From Rhodococcus erythropolis NBRC 15567 (GTDB lineage Bacteria; Actinomycetota; Actinomycetes; Mycobacteriales; Mycobacteriaceae): DNA of 64,000 bases. Positions within the stretch are counted from its first letter, which is position 1; the number at the start of each line of letters is the position of its first letter. The notes under the pieces were generated by a model. The model ran no database searches. It was not told the origin of the DNA and worked only from the letters and a program-made list of their open reading frames with translations. Below, in pieces: positions 52,583 through 61,055 of this stretch. The translations under genes and the position numbers were made by a program. The DNA lies in contig NZ_BCRM01000001.1 in the NCBI RefSeq assembly GCF_001552595.1, positions 930,001 through 994,000 of the forward strand. Direction: 5' to 3'.

Positions 52583-53173
52583 TTACTTCTTGCCGCCGCC
52601 GAGGAGGCCGCCGAGCAGGTCTCCGAGGCCGCCGCCACCGGATCCACCCAGGATGCCGCCGAGTGCGCCGCCGATGCCGCCGCCGGAATTGCCGCCGCCG
52701 CCGAGAATTCCGCCGAGGAGATCCCCGAGCCCGCCGCCACCGGAGGCCTGAGTCTGCGCGCCGGCACCGCCACCGGTGAACTGCTTGGCGAGGTAGGCCA
52801 GGACGATGGGAGCGAGGATCGGCAGCAACTGCTTCACCAGATCGTTTCCACCGCCGCCACCGACACCGCCCAGTGCGCTGGCGACCTGATCGGTGTTGCC
52901 GCCGAAGATGTTCGAGACGATCTTCTGACCGTCAGCGGTGTCGACTTTGCTGATGTCGACGCCGTCGTCGAGAAGGCTGGTGTCAGCGTGCGACTGCAGC
53001 GCACTTTCGAGTGAGGCTGCGCCTGCGGGATCCTGAGCGTTGGCGCCGAGGCCACCGACGAGGGTCGGAAGTGCAGTCTTGACCGCCGATTCGGCAGTTG
53101 CCTGGTCCACGCCGAGTTGCTGCGCGATCTGGTCGATGGGGATCTGGGATAGAAGGTCGTCAAGCGATGCCAT
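52583..53173 (-). CDS. DUF937 family protein with glycine-rich tail
   Basis: A 196-residue protein. The N-terminal ~130 residues form the DUF937 helical domain (LLSQIPIDQIAQQLGVD, ALPTLVGGLGANAQDP, LVKQLLPILAPIVLAYLAKQ). The C-terminal ~60 residues are glycine repeats based on GGLGDLLGGxLGG, occurring at least twice almost unchanged. DUF937 proteins are related to YidB and are thought to self-assemble, but no firm role is known. Start ATG 53173 has an AGAGG site. Confidence 0.85.
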   Translation of the reverse strand: MASLDDLLSQIPIDQIAQQLGVDQATAESAVKTALPTLVGGLGANAQDPAGAASLESALQSHADTSLLDDGVDISKVDTADGQKIVSNIFGGNTDQVASALGGVGGGGGNDLVKQLLPILAPIVLAYLAKQFTGGGAGAQTQASGGGGLGDLLGGILGGGGNSGGGIGGALGGILGGSGGGGLGDLLGGLLGGGKK

Positions 53174-53247
53174 TGATGCCCTACCTCTTCTGGGGTACTA
53201 CTCGTCAGTACCCGGCTGTTGCAGACACTAGTGAATGTCGGCGTCGA

Positions 53248-53267
53248 CGGTAACCCTCCGGTTGCCG
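53248..53267 (-). terminator. terminator after the membrane protein gene at 53273
   Basis: An 8-bp stem, CGGTAACC and GGTTGCCG (one G-T pair), with loop CTCC, six bases past the stop on the minus strand. Confidence 0.6.
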
Positions 53268-53272
53268 AGCGG

Positions 53273-53719
53273 TCAGGCTCGGGTCTTCTCGCGGGGGACC
53301 AGACACGCTAGGAGAGCGAGAATCAGTCCGCCGGCCGTCAAGATGAATCCTGTCTGATTTGTCAGGATCGTGGAGTAGTTTTCCCTGATGACATTGTCGA
53401 ATTGATCGTTCACTCGGTAGTAGAACGTGCCCAGAGTTCCCAATCCCACGATGATTCCGATCCACGCTGAAATACGAGAACCGAACAAAGCGGCGATCAG
53501 AATCAATACGGCTGCAGCGAGCAGAAGTATCGCCATCGAACGGTAGAAGGTCACGGACTGATCGCCGAGTTGCTCGATTGCCCACCCGGCCGGAAAACCG
53601 TCCCGCAGGTCCTCGAGGCGAACGTTGTTGGGTTTGACCCCGGCCAGTACGTACATGAACGAGCCGACGGCAACGGCGATTCCACAAATGAGCAGAACCA
53701 GATGAACTAACGTGCGCAT
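53273..53719 (-). CDS. four-helix membrane protein, unknown function
   Basis: A 148-residue protein with four hydrophobic helices (LVHLVLLICGIAVAVGSFMYV, MAILLLAAAVLILIAALFG, AWIGIIVGLGTLGTFYY, GFILTAGGLILALLACLV). A conserved-looking extracytoplasmic loop (VKPNNVRLEDLRDGFPAGWA) follows the first. I recognise no family. ATG 53719 has a GGGAGAG site; the long upstream open frame is antisense to the MmcQ gene. Divergent from that gene. Confidence 0.7.
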   Translation of the reverse strand: MRTLVHLVLLICGIAVAVGSFMYVLAGVKPNNVRLEDLRDGFPAGWAIEQLGDQSVTFYRSMAILLLAAAVLILIAALFGSRISAWIGIIVGLGTLGTFYYRVNDQFDNVIRENYSTILTNQTGFILTAGGLILALLACLVPREKTRA

Positions 53720-53818
53720 GCCACTCTCCCTGTGTTCGGAGTTCGGTAACGCGGTCGTCGCCGAGCCTAGCGGTGTCGCGGGTGTCAAGCTCGGTATCGA
53801 GCGTGCAGAATCGTCTCC

Positions 53819-54196
53819 ATGCCCGACAACATGCGTCGACTCGAAGAGATCTCGTTGTCCCTGCCGGAGGCGGAGCGCGTCGACATCGAAGCGTGGGACG
53901 GTCACCCGACCTTCCGGGTCCGCGGCAAGAACTTCGTGTTCTGCAACGTCGAAGCCACCTCCTTGACCGTCAAGTTGAGCAAGGAGGAAGCCGAAGCGGT
54001 GGTTGCCACCGAACCAGGTGCAAGCGCTGCCGGCTACGGTCTCGGTCGCCACGGGTGGGTTGCGCTCGACATCGGCACCGACGTTTCCGAGGAGAAATGG
54101 TCGCAACTGGAGGAGTGGATCTACACCTCGTTCACCCTCGTTGCTCCGAAGCGGCTTGCCCGGATCGTTCTCGATGCGGATGAGGAACGCCCGTAA
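53819..54196 (+). CDS. MmcQ/YjbR family protein
   Basis: A 125-residue protein of the YjbR fold: LEEISLSLPEAERVDIEAWDGHPTFRVRGKNF at the start and LGRHGWVALDI in the middle. The fold resembles the DNA-binding domain of T4 MotA and related CyaY-like folds, but family members are mostly uncharacterised. ATG 53819 has no ribosome site; a CAGAAT box ends seven bases before it, a probable leaderless start. Confidence 0.82.
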   Translation: MPDNMRRLEEISLSLPEAERVDIEAWDGHPTFRVRGKNFVFCNVEATSLTVKLSKEEAEAVVATEPGASAAGYGLGRHGWVALDIGTDVSEEKWSQLEEWIYTSFTLVAPKRLARIVLDADEERP

Positions 54197-54241
54197 CGGA
54201 TAGATTCGTCAGTACAGACGCCGACTAGACGAGGATTTGTC

Positions 54242-54826
54242 ATGACGACACCGGAAACTTCACCGGCCACCGAAAAACCGGGCATGCCGCCGTGGGCGAA
54301 GAAGGCCATCGGGATCGCAGTGATGGCGGTGGTCCTGGTCATCGCTTACTTCATCCTTGCCGCCTTCCTTCCGCGTTGGTGGGCGCAGCGAATTGCGTCG
54401 TTGGCGAACGGCAGCTTCAGCGCCGGAATCGCGTGGGGACTGCTGTTCGGTCTCGTCTGCACCCTGGTCCCGCTCATCTTCTTCCGAGCGGTCTGGCAGG
54501 TGCGCAAGCGCAAGCATGCTCGAATCATCCAGATCACGGCTCTCGCGTTGGGTGTGATCTTCGCGCTGCCGAATCTGCTCTCTCTGACAGTTGTTCTCGG
54601 CAACAACAATGCAGCGCATGCGGGCGAGCGGATCCTCGACGTCGACGGCCCCGGTTTCCGCGGAGCCTCCGTTGTCGGTGCAGTCCTGGGCGTTGCGTTG
54701 TTCCTGGGTCTTGTTGCGCTCGGCTATATGTACAAAAAGCGTGGCAAGGATCTCGACAAGATGCGCGGTGAGCTCAAGCAACACGAGCCGCAGAGCAAGG
54801 GCGAGGCTCCAGCCCCGGAAATCTGA
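54242..54826 (+). CDS. four-helix membrane protein, unknown function
   Basis: A 194-residue protein with a short Pro/Thr-rich N-terminus, four membrane helices (IGIAVMAVVLVIAYFILAAF, AGIAWGLLFGLVCTLVPLIFF, IIQITALALGVIFALPNLLSL, VVGAVLGVALFLGLVALGYM) and a basic cytoplasmic tail. A permease-like annotation is sometimes given to such proteins without evidence. It starts at ATG 54242, 45 bases after the MmcQ gene, and ends two bases before the convergent ltrA stop. Confidence 0.75.
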   Translation: MTTPETSPATEKPGMPPWAKKAIGIAVMAVVLVIAYFILAAFLPRWWAQRIASLANGSFSAGIAWGLLFGLVCTLVPLIFFRAVWQVRKRKHARIIQITALALGVIFALPNLLSLTVVLGNNNAAHAGERILDVDGPGFRGASVVGAVLGVALFLGLVALGYMYKKRGKDLDKMRGELKQHEPQSKGEAPAPEI

Positions 54827-54827
54827 G

Positions 54828-56027
54828 TCAGCTCTTCGACCGAGTACTCAGGCCGACACCGACTCCGACGGTTCCCGCCGCCACCAGTCCGGCGAGCGGG
54901 ACCGCCCAGTGTCCGGCAAATGTGCAGGCGAGAACCAGGATTGCGCTCACCGGTAGAACAGCCTGCTCGATCCTGTCACGCTTGAAGTGTCGTGAGTGCA
55001 TGAGCCACACGAAGATCAGGAACATCGCGGCGGGGATCGTGACCGCGGCAGATGCTGCGAACGTCGAAATGTGCGCCTCGCCAACTGCTTCCTCGACGGC
55101 TACTTCGATGCCGGCGCCGATGGCCGCAGCGGATCCGAATACGAAGTAGTGCCCGTATCCCCACAACAAGACGGCGCGATTGCCTTGGTCTGCGAGGTAC
55201 TCGTGGATGGGGACGGCGAAGTAGATCCACAACGCGGAGAACACGATCAGAACTCCGCCGACAGCAATCGGAATCAGTAGGTCGGCCGCGTCGAAATCAC
55301 GAATGCCGGATTGGACCGCGATGGTGGCGGCAGCAATGGTTTCGCCGAGCATGATGATGGTGAAGAGGCCGTAGCGTTCGGCGATGTGTTGCGGGTGCCA
55401 CGGCGTCTGGTGGTTGCGCTCGGCGATTGCCGGCACCGCGAGTTCGGCGATCATGAGAACGAAGAAGCCGGGTATCCACGCCGACGCCGGCATCAGGAGC
55501 AGCACGATCCAGCCGGCCTGGACGATCACGAGCCCGGCGGCGTATTGCAGAGCAGTGGTTCGCGCTGCACCGGATTCACCGCTGGCGGCTCGAAGCCATT
55601 GGCAGGTGAGCGCAATTCGCATGATGAGGTAGCCGACGATGGCCGTCGTACGGTCGGTTCCGTCGAACGCATCGGGGATTCCGGCGGCGAAGACGAGCAC
55701 GCCACAAATCTGTACGAAGGTCGCGACCCGGTAGGGGACGTCGTCCGTGTCGTAGGCAGACGCGAACCAGGTGAAGTTCACCCACGCCCACCACAGCGCG
55801 AAGAAGACGAACATATAACCGGCGATGCCGTCGACGTAGTGGCCCTCGGCAACAGCATGCACCAGTTGAACTCCGGCCTGTGCGGCCGCAACCACGAAAC
55901 ACAGGTCGAAGAACAGTTCGAGTGGCGTCGATGCGCGATGGTTCTCGTCGCGGCTGCGTGCGCGCATCCGGATGATCGGCATAACGGCCCGGCCGTGGCC
56001 CGCGCCTGTACTGGTGTGTTCTGTCAT
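54828..56027 (-). CDS. low-temperature requirement protein A (LtrA) family
   Basis: A 399-residue polytopic membrane protein with about eleven helices. The N-terminal STPLELFFDLCFVVAAAQ is the LtrA family signature, and ERYGLFTIIMLGETIAAATI the second conserved block. Named after a Listeria cold-growth phenotype; the activity is unknown. ATG 56027 is chosen; GTG 56036 would add three residues. Confidence 0.85.
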   Translation of the reverse strand: MTEHTSTGAGHGRAVMPIIRMRARSRDENHRASTPLELFFDLCFVVAAAQAGVQLVHAVAEGHYVDGIAGYMFVFFALWWAWVNFTWFASAYDTDDVPYRVATFVQICGVLVFAAGIPDAFDGTDRTTAIVGYLIMRIALTCQWLRAASGESGAARTTALQYAAGLVIVQAGWIVLLLMPASAWIPGFFVLMIAELAVPAIAERNHQTPWHPQHIAERYGLFTIIMLGETIAAATIAVQSGIRDFDAADLLIPIAVGGVLIVFSALWIYFAVPIHEYLADQGNRAVLLWGYGHYFVFGSAAAIGAGIEVAVEEAVGEAHISTFAASAAVTIPAAMFLIFVWLMHSRHFKRDRIEQAVLPVSAILVLACTFAGHWAVPLAGLVAAGTVGVGVGLSTRSKS

Positions 56028-56111
56028 CGTCCCCACCTTGCTCCGACGTCTAGTGCAGGAGCGCAGTCTAGGTCGAATTCCGTCGGGTCGACGAATGAGA
56101 CATTTCGCCCC

Positions 56112-57200
56112 TCACCACACGAGAACGGGTTTGATGACGCGCCCCGACGCTTGATCTTCGACGGCTTTGTTGATGTCGGCGAATGCGTAGCGCGTCACCA
56201 AGCGGTCGATCGGAAATCGGCCACCAGTGAAGAGTTCGACGAGTTCGGGGATGAACGTCGAGACTTCCGACTCTCCTTCGATGCATCCTCGAATTGTCTT
56301 TCCGCTCAGCATGATGTCGGCCATGTTCACCTCGACCGTGGATGCTCCGAGTCCGACTACTGCCAGTGTTCCCCGTGCTCGAAGTGATGTGACGGCTTGA
56401 TTGATCACGGAGCCGATTCCGGTGGTGTCGAGGGAATGCGTCGAACCTCCGTCGGTGGCGGCGCGGACCGCGTCGAGCGCATCTTCATTCGAGGGATCGA
56501 CAGTGACGGCGCCGAATTCCTCGGCGAGTTCGCGCCGCTGCGCAACGGGGTCCACGGCGACCAGGGTGGAAACGCCGGCAGCCCTCGCCGCCAGCAGCGC
56601 TGCGAGTCCGACGCTGCCTGCCCCGAAAACGGCAAACGTCGAGTCGGGCTCGGGGCGAAGTAGATTCAGCACGGCACCCGCGCCGGTTTGAAACCCGCAG
56701 CCGAGCGGAGCCGCGACGGTCAGGTCCACCGCAGGATCGACGACGACGGTGTTGTCGGCAGAGGCGATGACGTATTCCGCGAAGCTGGACTGGCCGAAGA
56801 ATGCGGACCGTATCGGAGTTCCGTTTCGCCGGACCGGCGTCGAGCCGTCGGTGCGTGCGCCAGAGCTGTTGAGCCCGTGTGAGCTTTCGCAGTACGCCCG
56901 ATGGCCGCTGAGACATTGCCTGCATACACCGCAACTGCGGTAGCTCAGCAATACGTGATCACCAGCCGCGATGTTGTCGATCGACGAGCCAACGGCTTGC
57001 ACGACGCCGGCGCCTTCGTGTCCGAACACGCAGGGCCCGAGCTTTTCCGGTAGCACCGTCTTCGTGAACAGATCCGTGTGGCACAGGCCTGTCGCGACGA
57101 TGCGAACCAGGATCTCGTCTGCGCGGGGTTCGTCGATCTCGACGGTGTCGAGTGTGAAGGGGGAGTGCGGGCCGTGTGAGAGCGCCGCTGTCATCTGCAT
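56112..57200 (-). CDS. zinc-dependent NAD-linked alcohol dehydrogenase (aryl-alcohol type)
   Basis: A 362-residue medium-chain dehydrogenase. Catalytic zinc ligands Cys 40 (GLCHTD) and His 61-Glu 62 (FGHEGAGVV), structural zinc cysteines CGVCRQCLSGHRAYC, and Rossmann motif FGAGSVGLAALLAAR are intact. It resembles class-III-related and aryl-alcohol dehydrogenases that oxidise primary alcohols, reading from C-terminal GCIEGESEVSTFIPELVELF. Encoded 29 bases after the GXWXG-domain gene and likely co-transcribed. The TetR gene on the other strand probably regulates both. Confidence 0.9.
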   Translation of the reverse strand: MQMTAALSHGPHSPFTLDTVEIDEPRADEILVRIVATGLCHTDLFTKTVLPEKLGPCVFGHEGAGVVQAVGSSIDNIAAGDHVLLSYRSCGVCRQCLSGHRAYCESSHGLNSSGARTDGSTPVRRNGTPIRSAFFGQSSFAEYVIASADNTVVVDPAVDLTVAAPLGCGFQTGAGAVLNLLRPEPDSTFAVFGAGSVGLAALLAARAAGVSTLVAVDPVAQRRELAEEFGAVTVDPSNEDALDAVRAATDGGSTHSLDTTGIGSVINQAVTSLRARGTLAVVGLGASTVEVNMADIMLSGKTIRGCIEGESEVSTFIPELVELFTGGRFPIDRLVTRYAFADINKAVEDQASGRVIKPVLVW

Positions 57201-57229
57201 GGCGGACGTCGAATTCTGTTCGGCGCGAA

Positions 57230-57703
57230 TCACGCTCGCTCGAGCAGGAAGTAGTAGTGCTGTCCGCCGTCGAGAACCAACGCCGATTTTCCGTTCATGA
57301 TGCCCATGAGCGTCGAATCGTCGACTTTCTTGAAATGGTCGAAGATCGGCGCGCCGTCGTAGACCATCGTCGCCGTGACTTCGCCACGAAACTCGATGTT
57401 CCACAGACTTGCCTCGCCATTGCCGCTCTTGACGTCGGAGTAGAGGTTGCCGTCTTCGTCTCGGCAGATCAATGGCTTTGCATCCTCGACGGAATTGAAA
57501 GTCTTGCCGTACCAGCGGCTCGCGAACAGCTTTTCGTGCAGACGATGACCGGTGGCGAAGTCGTCACCCTTCCATTCGCCGAGGATTTCTTCGGCGGCGA
57601 CGGTTTCCAGCGCGGCCCACACTTCGTCGAGTTCTGCTGGTGAAACACCACTTTCCGATCCACGGAGCCGGGTGAATGCGGTTCGAGCGTCATCGAGATT
57701 CAT
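57230..57703 (-). CDS. GXWXG / DUF4334 domain protein
   Basis: A 157-residue protein. ILGEWKGDDFATGH is the GXWXG-type motif of the N-terminal domain and NIEFRGEVTATMVYDGAPIFDHFKK belongs to the DUF4334 part, the pair being always found together. The function is unknown; the barrel-like predicted fold suggests binding of a small molecule. It is the first gene of a probable operon with the alcohol dehydrogenase. ATG 57703 has a GGAGAG site. Confidence 0.85.
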   Translation of the reverse strand: MNLDDARTAFTRLRGSESGVSPAELDEVWAALETVAAEEILGEWKGDDFATGHRLHEKLFASRWYGKTFNSVEDAKPLICRDEDGNLYSDVKSGNGEASLWNIEFRGEVTATMVYDGAPIFDHFKKVDDSTLMGIMNGKSALVLDGGQHYYFLLERA

Positions 57704-57742
57704 GTCTCTCCTTGCGTCGGCGGGTGAGTTGGCCGAAGTTCG

Positions 57743-57794
57743 CGAACCAAATTGTTCGTCAACTCTGCACGCTACGCCGAACCGGATGGTTCGG
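57743..57794. promoter_or_regulatory. pair of CGAAC/GTTCG inverted repeats, likely TetR operators
   Basis: CGAAC-N6-GTTCG (57743-57758) and CCGAACC-N4-GGTTCGG (57777-57794) lie in the 120-base region between the GXWXG gene and the TetR gene. The shared half-site and central location fit a repressor controlling both directions. Confidence 0.55.
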
Positions 57795-57823
57795 CAACGG
57801 TCGATTCGTTCTAGGCTGTGAAC

Positions 57824-58366
57824 ATGCGCTCAGCAGGGGAAGCCACGAGAGACCGCATTCTGGCGGCCGCAAAGGACGAATTTGCGACGTACGGCCTGGC
57901 CGGCGCGCGGATCAATCGGATCGCCGCGCAAGCGCGTGCCAGCAAGGACCGTCTCTACGCGTACTTCGCGAGCAAGGAAGAGTTGTTTTCTGCCGTCACT
58001 GAGCAATGGACGTCCGAAACCACAGCGGAGACAGCACTACGAGGTGATGATCTGCCAGGGTATGCAGGTCGACTCTTCGACAACTACGTAGCGCATCCCG
58101 AGAACGCTCGATTGCAGCAATGGGCGGATCTCGAAGCACCGGACGTCATGAGCGAGGACGACATACGAAGCAAGACGCTCCGGCCGAAGGCAGCCGAGAT
58201 TCGCAAAGGCCAACTCGAGGGACACATCGACCCCGAGTGGAATCCCGCGGAGTTGATTCTGTTGATCACCGACATTGCCCGGATGTTCGCGCTCAAGTCG
58301 TCCCGTCCCGTCGCTCAGCGTCGCGAGGCTGCGGTCGGGGCGGTTCAGCGGTTGATCGCGACGTGA
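57824..58366 (+). CDS. TetR family transcriptional regulator
   Basis: A 180-residue regulator. N-terminal TetR helix-turn-helix: ATRDRILAAAKDEFATYGLAG, RINRIAAQARASKDRLYAYF, SKEELF. The C-terminal ligand domain is of the TetR_C type seen in YcdC-like repressors. ATG 57824 lies six bases after a TAGGCT box and has no ribosome site, a likely leaderless start; GTG 57818 would add two residues. Divergent from the GXWXG/alcohol dehydrogenase pair. Confidence 0.9.
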   Translation: MRSAGEATRDRILAAAKDEFATYGLAGARINRIAAQARASKDRLYAYFASKEELFSAVTEQWTSETTAETALRGDDLPGYAGRLFDNYVAHPENARLQQWADLEAPDVMSEDDIRSKTLRPKAAEIRKGQLEGHIDPEWNPAELILLITDIARMFALKSSRPVAQRREAAVGAVQRLIAT

Positions 58367-58395
58367 CGAACCCGATGTGCAACGTGATCAATGGC

Positions 58396-58441
58396 CAACG
58401 CCGCGTTCCCTTGTGCTCTCGCACGAGGGGACGCGGCGTTG
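58396..58441. terminator. bidirectional terminator after the TetR gene
   Basis: A long inverted repeat (CAACGCCGCG and CGCGGCGTTG, continuing inward through TCCC/GGGG and TTGTGC/GCACGA) spanning 46 bases between the convergent TetR and PrsW genes. Confidence 0.8.
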
Positions 58442-58460
58442 AATTCCAGTTCGGAGCGGG

Positions 58461-59654
58461 TCAGAGCTTGACCGACGGCTGACCACTCCTGATACGACTT
58501 ACCTCGGATCGAGCGAATTCGACTCGGCCGGTGTTGGTTCCGTGGGAGTCTGCCAGAGCGTCGGCGAGGTCTGCCGCGGCTTCGAGGACGTATTCGGCGC
58601 GTTTACGGGCCGCGTGTCCGCCTGCAGATTTGCGGAAAGCCCTGCGTGCCTTGTGGTCGCCGCACAGAGCGACGAATTCTTCGTCCGTGATGACACCACG
58701 GTCGACTTCCGGTGTCAGGATGTCGCTCAGGAACTGGCGTTCACGTGGAACCGTCATTCGAAACACGCGGACCACGAGGGTCAATGCGGCGGCGACCATG
58801 ACAAAGAAGAGCGGAAAGAGAAGTGCATTCTTGCCTTGTGTCAAGGCACCGGCGGAATCCCACAGGCCGTGGAGCAGCATCGCGGTCGCCATCAGCGCGA
58901 GTCCGCGCCCCACACGACGCGGTTCCGCCGGTCGTCCCAGTAGATAGACGAGTCCGGCACCGAAGATCGCACTGTACAGAGTGTGTGCGGCCACTCCGAA
59001 TACCATGCGGAGGATGATCGTCGGCATCGCAGCGCCGACCGGATCGGCTCCGAACTGCGACGCGGCCGAGTTCAAGGCGTACAGAACGTCTTCGAAGATC
59101 TGGAAGCCGAGTCCGATGAAGGCGCCGAGGATGAATCCGTCGAATGCGGTGCGCACCAATCGAGATGCCAGTGCGATGAGCAGGAGCAACCCGATGCCCT
59201 TGGCGATTTCTTCGGTGAACGGAGCTGTCAGGCCGGGGCCCCAGTCCGATGCCCACGCCTGTCCGAATGTCTTGGCGTACAAGGACAAGATGGCGTCGTT
59301 GGCGTTTGCGGCCATCACCCATGTAGCGGCGAAGCTGCCCCACAGGAACGCAACGACGATCAGTTTGACCGGTTGGCGCGCGTACCTGTCGATGTGCTGC
59401 GTGAACCACCAGAAGATGGCGCCGTACACACCGAACAGCACCAGCGAAAGCGCGATGGCTTCTCCGTAAGCGCCGGCGGACGACGACAGCAGCGAGAAGA
59501 ATTTGAAGGCGCCGCTCACCACCAAAGCGAGGTAAACCCAGAAAGCGGCGTTGCGCGGCTGGTAGAACGTGAACGACCTACCCCAACCGGAGTTCTCGAT
59601 CGCACCGGCGCGGGTGAGGAGATCGTTTGCGGGTTGTGTTGTGGGAGTGCTCAT
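58461..59654 (-). CDS. PrsW family intramembrane glutamic protease
   Basis: A 397-residue membrane protein with eight or more helices. PrsW motifs appear in order: APFTEEIAKG with the Glu pair, IFEDVLYALN, a His in VAAHTLYSAIFG and another in LLHGLWDSAG. In Bacillus PrsW cleaves an anti-sigma factor; here the substrate is unknown. The cytoplasmic C-terminal tail of ~110 residues is charged. ATG 59654 shares a base with the stop of the upstream gene, so that gene and PrsW are coupled and may be functional partners. Confidence 0.9.
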   Translation of the reverse strand: MSTPTTQPANDLLTRAGAIENSGWGRSFTFYQPRNAAFWVYLALVVSGAFKFFSLLSSSAGAYGEAIALSLVLFGVYGAIFWWFTQHIDRYARQPVKLIVVAFLWGSFAATWVMAANANDAILSLYAKTFGQAWASDWGPGLTAPFTEEIAKGIGLLLLIALASRLVRTAFDGFILGAFIGLGFQIFEDVLYALNSAASQFGADPVGAAMPTIILRMVFGVAAHTLYSAIFGAGLVYLLGRPAEPRRVGRGLALMATAMLLHGLWDSAGALTQGKNALLFPLFFVMVAAALTLVVRVFRMTVPRERQFLSDILTPEVDRGVITDEEFVALCGDHKARRAFRKSAGGHAARKRAEYVLEAAADLADALADSHGTNTGRVEFARSEVSRIRSGQPSVKL

Positions 59655-60325
59655 CAGGAACCCTCTCCGGCTCGGTGGCTGATGCTCACGATCATGTGAG
59701 CAATGTCGTCCGTGATGGTCGGAGCCACATCGCTCGGCCCGGTGGAGACAACTTCGATGCCTTTTCCGTCGACGACAAATGCTGCGATCACGCCGTCGGC
59801 AGTCGAGTTCGAGTAGCTGGTGATGACACCACGAATGCCGCTCGCCGTGGTGATCGAGGAAGAGTCGCCGCTGACGCGCAAAGACTCTGCTGTTGCCAGG
59901 GCGTCCGAGGTCTTCTTGATCTGTTCGAGTAGGGCGTTCGCGTCACCGGCGAAGGGTGCCGTGTAGACGGTGAACAGTGCACCGCTGTTCACCAGAGTTG
60001 CGCGCTGCGGGAACGAACCGGAGACGGGAGCATCAGTTTCGCGGACCCCGTCTGTGATTCCCCAGCCGACGGCGGGAACGAAGGTGATGCCGTCTTTGAG
60101 TTCCATGACATCCCCGGCCACGACTTCGTCGTCGTAGGCGACAGAGTTGTTGACGGCCGGGATGAGGATGCTCATGACTATCGCAACGGCCAGCACTATC
60201 GCTGCCGGGATGATGGTCGCTCGGTCCAGGCCGAACCATCTACGGTCGACGGGAACCCAGCGATCCTCGGGTTCGAATGGCGTCCGCGGCGGGTCGTCCC
60301 GCACTGTGGTTTCCGTTTCGGTCAT
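59654..60325 (-). CDS. single-pass membrane protein, unknown function
   Basis: A 223-residue protein with a 35-residue cytoplasmic N-terminus (MTETETTVRDDPPRTPFEPE), one membrane helix (ATIIPAAIVLAVAIVMSILIP) and a 160-residue extracytoplasmic domain (VMELKDGITFVPAVGWGITDG, PQRATLVNSGALFTVYTAPF). Its single-pass topology beside the intramembrane protease PrsW makes it look like a possible substrate or partner. No family is recognised. Start ATG 60325. Confidence 0.7.
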   Translation of the reverse strand: MTETETTVRDDPPRTPFEPEDRWVPVDRRWFGLDRATIIPAAIVLAVAIVMSILIPAVNNSVAYDDEVVAGDVMELKDGITFVPAVGWGITDGVRETDAPVSGSFPQRATLVNSGALFTVYTAPFAGDANALLEQIKKTSDALATAESLRVSGDSSSITTASGIRGVITSYSNSTADGVIAAFVVDGKGIEVVSTGPSDVAPTITDDIAHMIVSISHRAGEGS

Positions 60326-60762
60326 GTTTGCCCGGGCTTTCGTGAGTGCTTGGTAAGGCGTTCGCGGGCCGCAGTATCCAATTTGTACTGCACGCCGTTT
60401 GTGCTGGGTCGACAGCGAATCTGAGGAGTGCGCCTCAGGGGGTAAAAGTACCAAACAGAACGATTCAGGCAGGACGTGAACCTGGACATCGCTTTGGGGG
60501 AGTTTCGACAGGCGCCGGCCCCGGCGTCTGCACGATGTTTACGTGATTCTCAGTATTGGTGCGTAGCTTGGTCGTTGGCTCGTTGACGCCCTCGGGATGT
60601 TGACGTGCCGCCCAAACTTTTGTTGTCGACTGTTCAGATACTGGTGAGCTAAAGGATCGCGGCCGGCCACCCGTACTGAATATCGTCGACACTCAGCGTG
60701 TTCCTTCGGCGCGCGCACCTGTTCAGTATCTGGAGTGGAACCGTGTCTCAGTGGCCGTGCCA
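60326..60762. other. 437-base intergenic region with repeated TTCAGTAT-like motifs
   Basis: No gene is seen. Four variants of a TTCAGTAyTGGTG-like motif occur at 60549-60561, 60633-60646, 60667-60680 (reverse strand) and 60722-60738. They may be binding sites for one regulator of the downstream small secreted protein. No hairpin terminator is obvious. Confidence 0.4.
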
Positions 60763-61017
60763 ATGAAGATCTCGAAGAAGGTAGCCCTGGTGCTGGTGGC
60801 TGCATTCGCGTTGACGTTGGGTTCGGCGGAAGTCGGAACCGCCCGCGCAGACACGTCTGTCCGGGTGAGTGTGGCCGGTCATGTTGTGAGCGCTGGACAC
60901 TTCGAGCAAGTGCGGCGCCCCAACCGGTGTGTGAAGGCTGGGCCGGGGAAGTCGAAACCGAGCGAGCAGAAGTCCAAGAATCGCAGTGGGCGTCGAGGTA
61001 GCGGGGGATGCTTCTGA
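60763..61017 (+). CDS. small secreted basic protein, unknown function
   Basis: An 84-residue precursor: basic start MKISKKVALVLVAAFALTLG, then signal-peptidase-like SAEVGTARA cut before DTS. The mature ~55 residues are very basic and Ser/Gly-rich (KAGPGKSKPSEQKSKNRSGR) with two cysteines, in NRCVKAG and at the third-last residue (GGCF), that could form one disulfide. ATG 60763 is chosen to give a normal signal peptide; GTG 60751 is upstream in frame. Size, charge and secretion are reminiscent of antimicrobial or cell-wall-binding peptides, a guess only. Confidence 0.55.
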   Translation: MKISKKVALVLVAAFALTLGSAEVGTARADTSVRVSVAGHVVSAGHFEQVRRPNRCVKAGPGKSKPSEQKSKNRSGRRGSGGCF

Positions 61018-61055
61018 CGGTGGTTGCGAAGTTCCGCAATCAGCCGTCCTGAATC

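Noticed and set aside
52583-52790. Glycine-codon repeats in the DUF937 gene as a CRISPR-like array
   Set aside because: The repetition is at codon level inside a continuous protein frame; there are no spacers of constant length.
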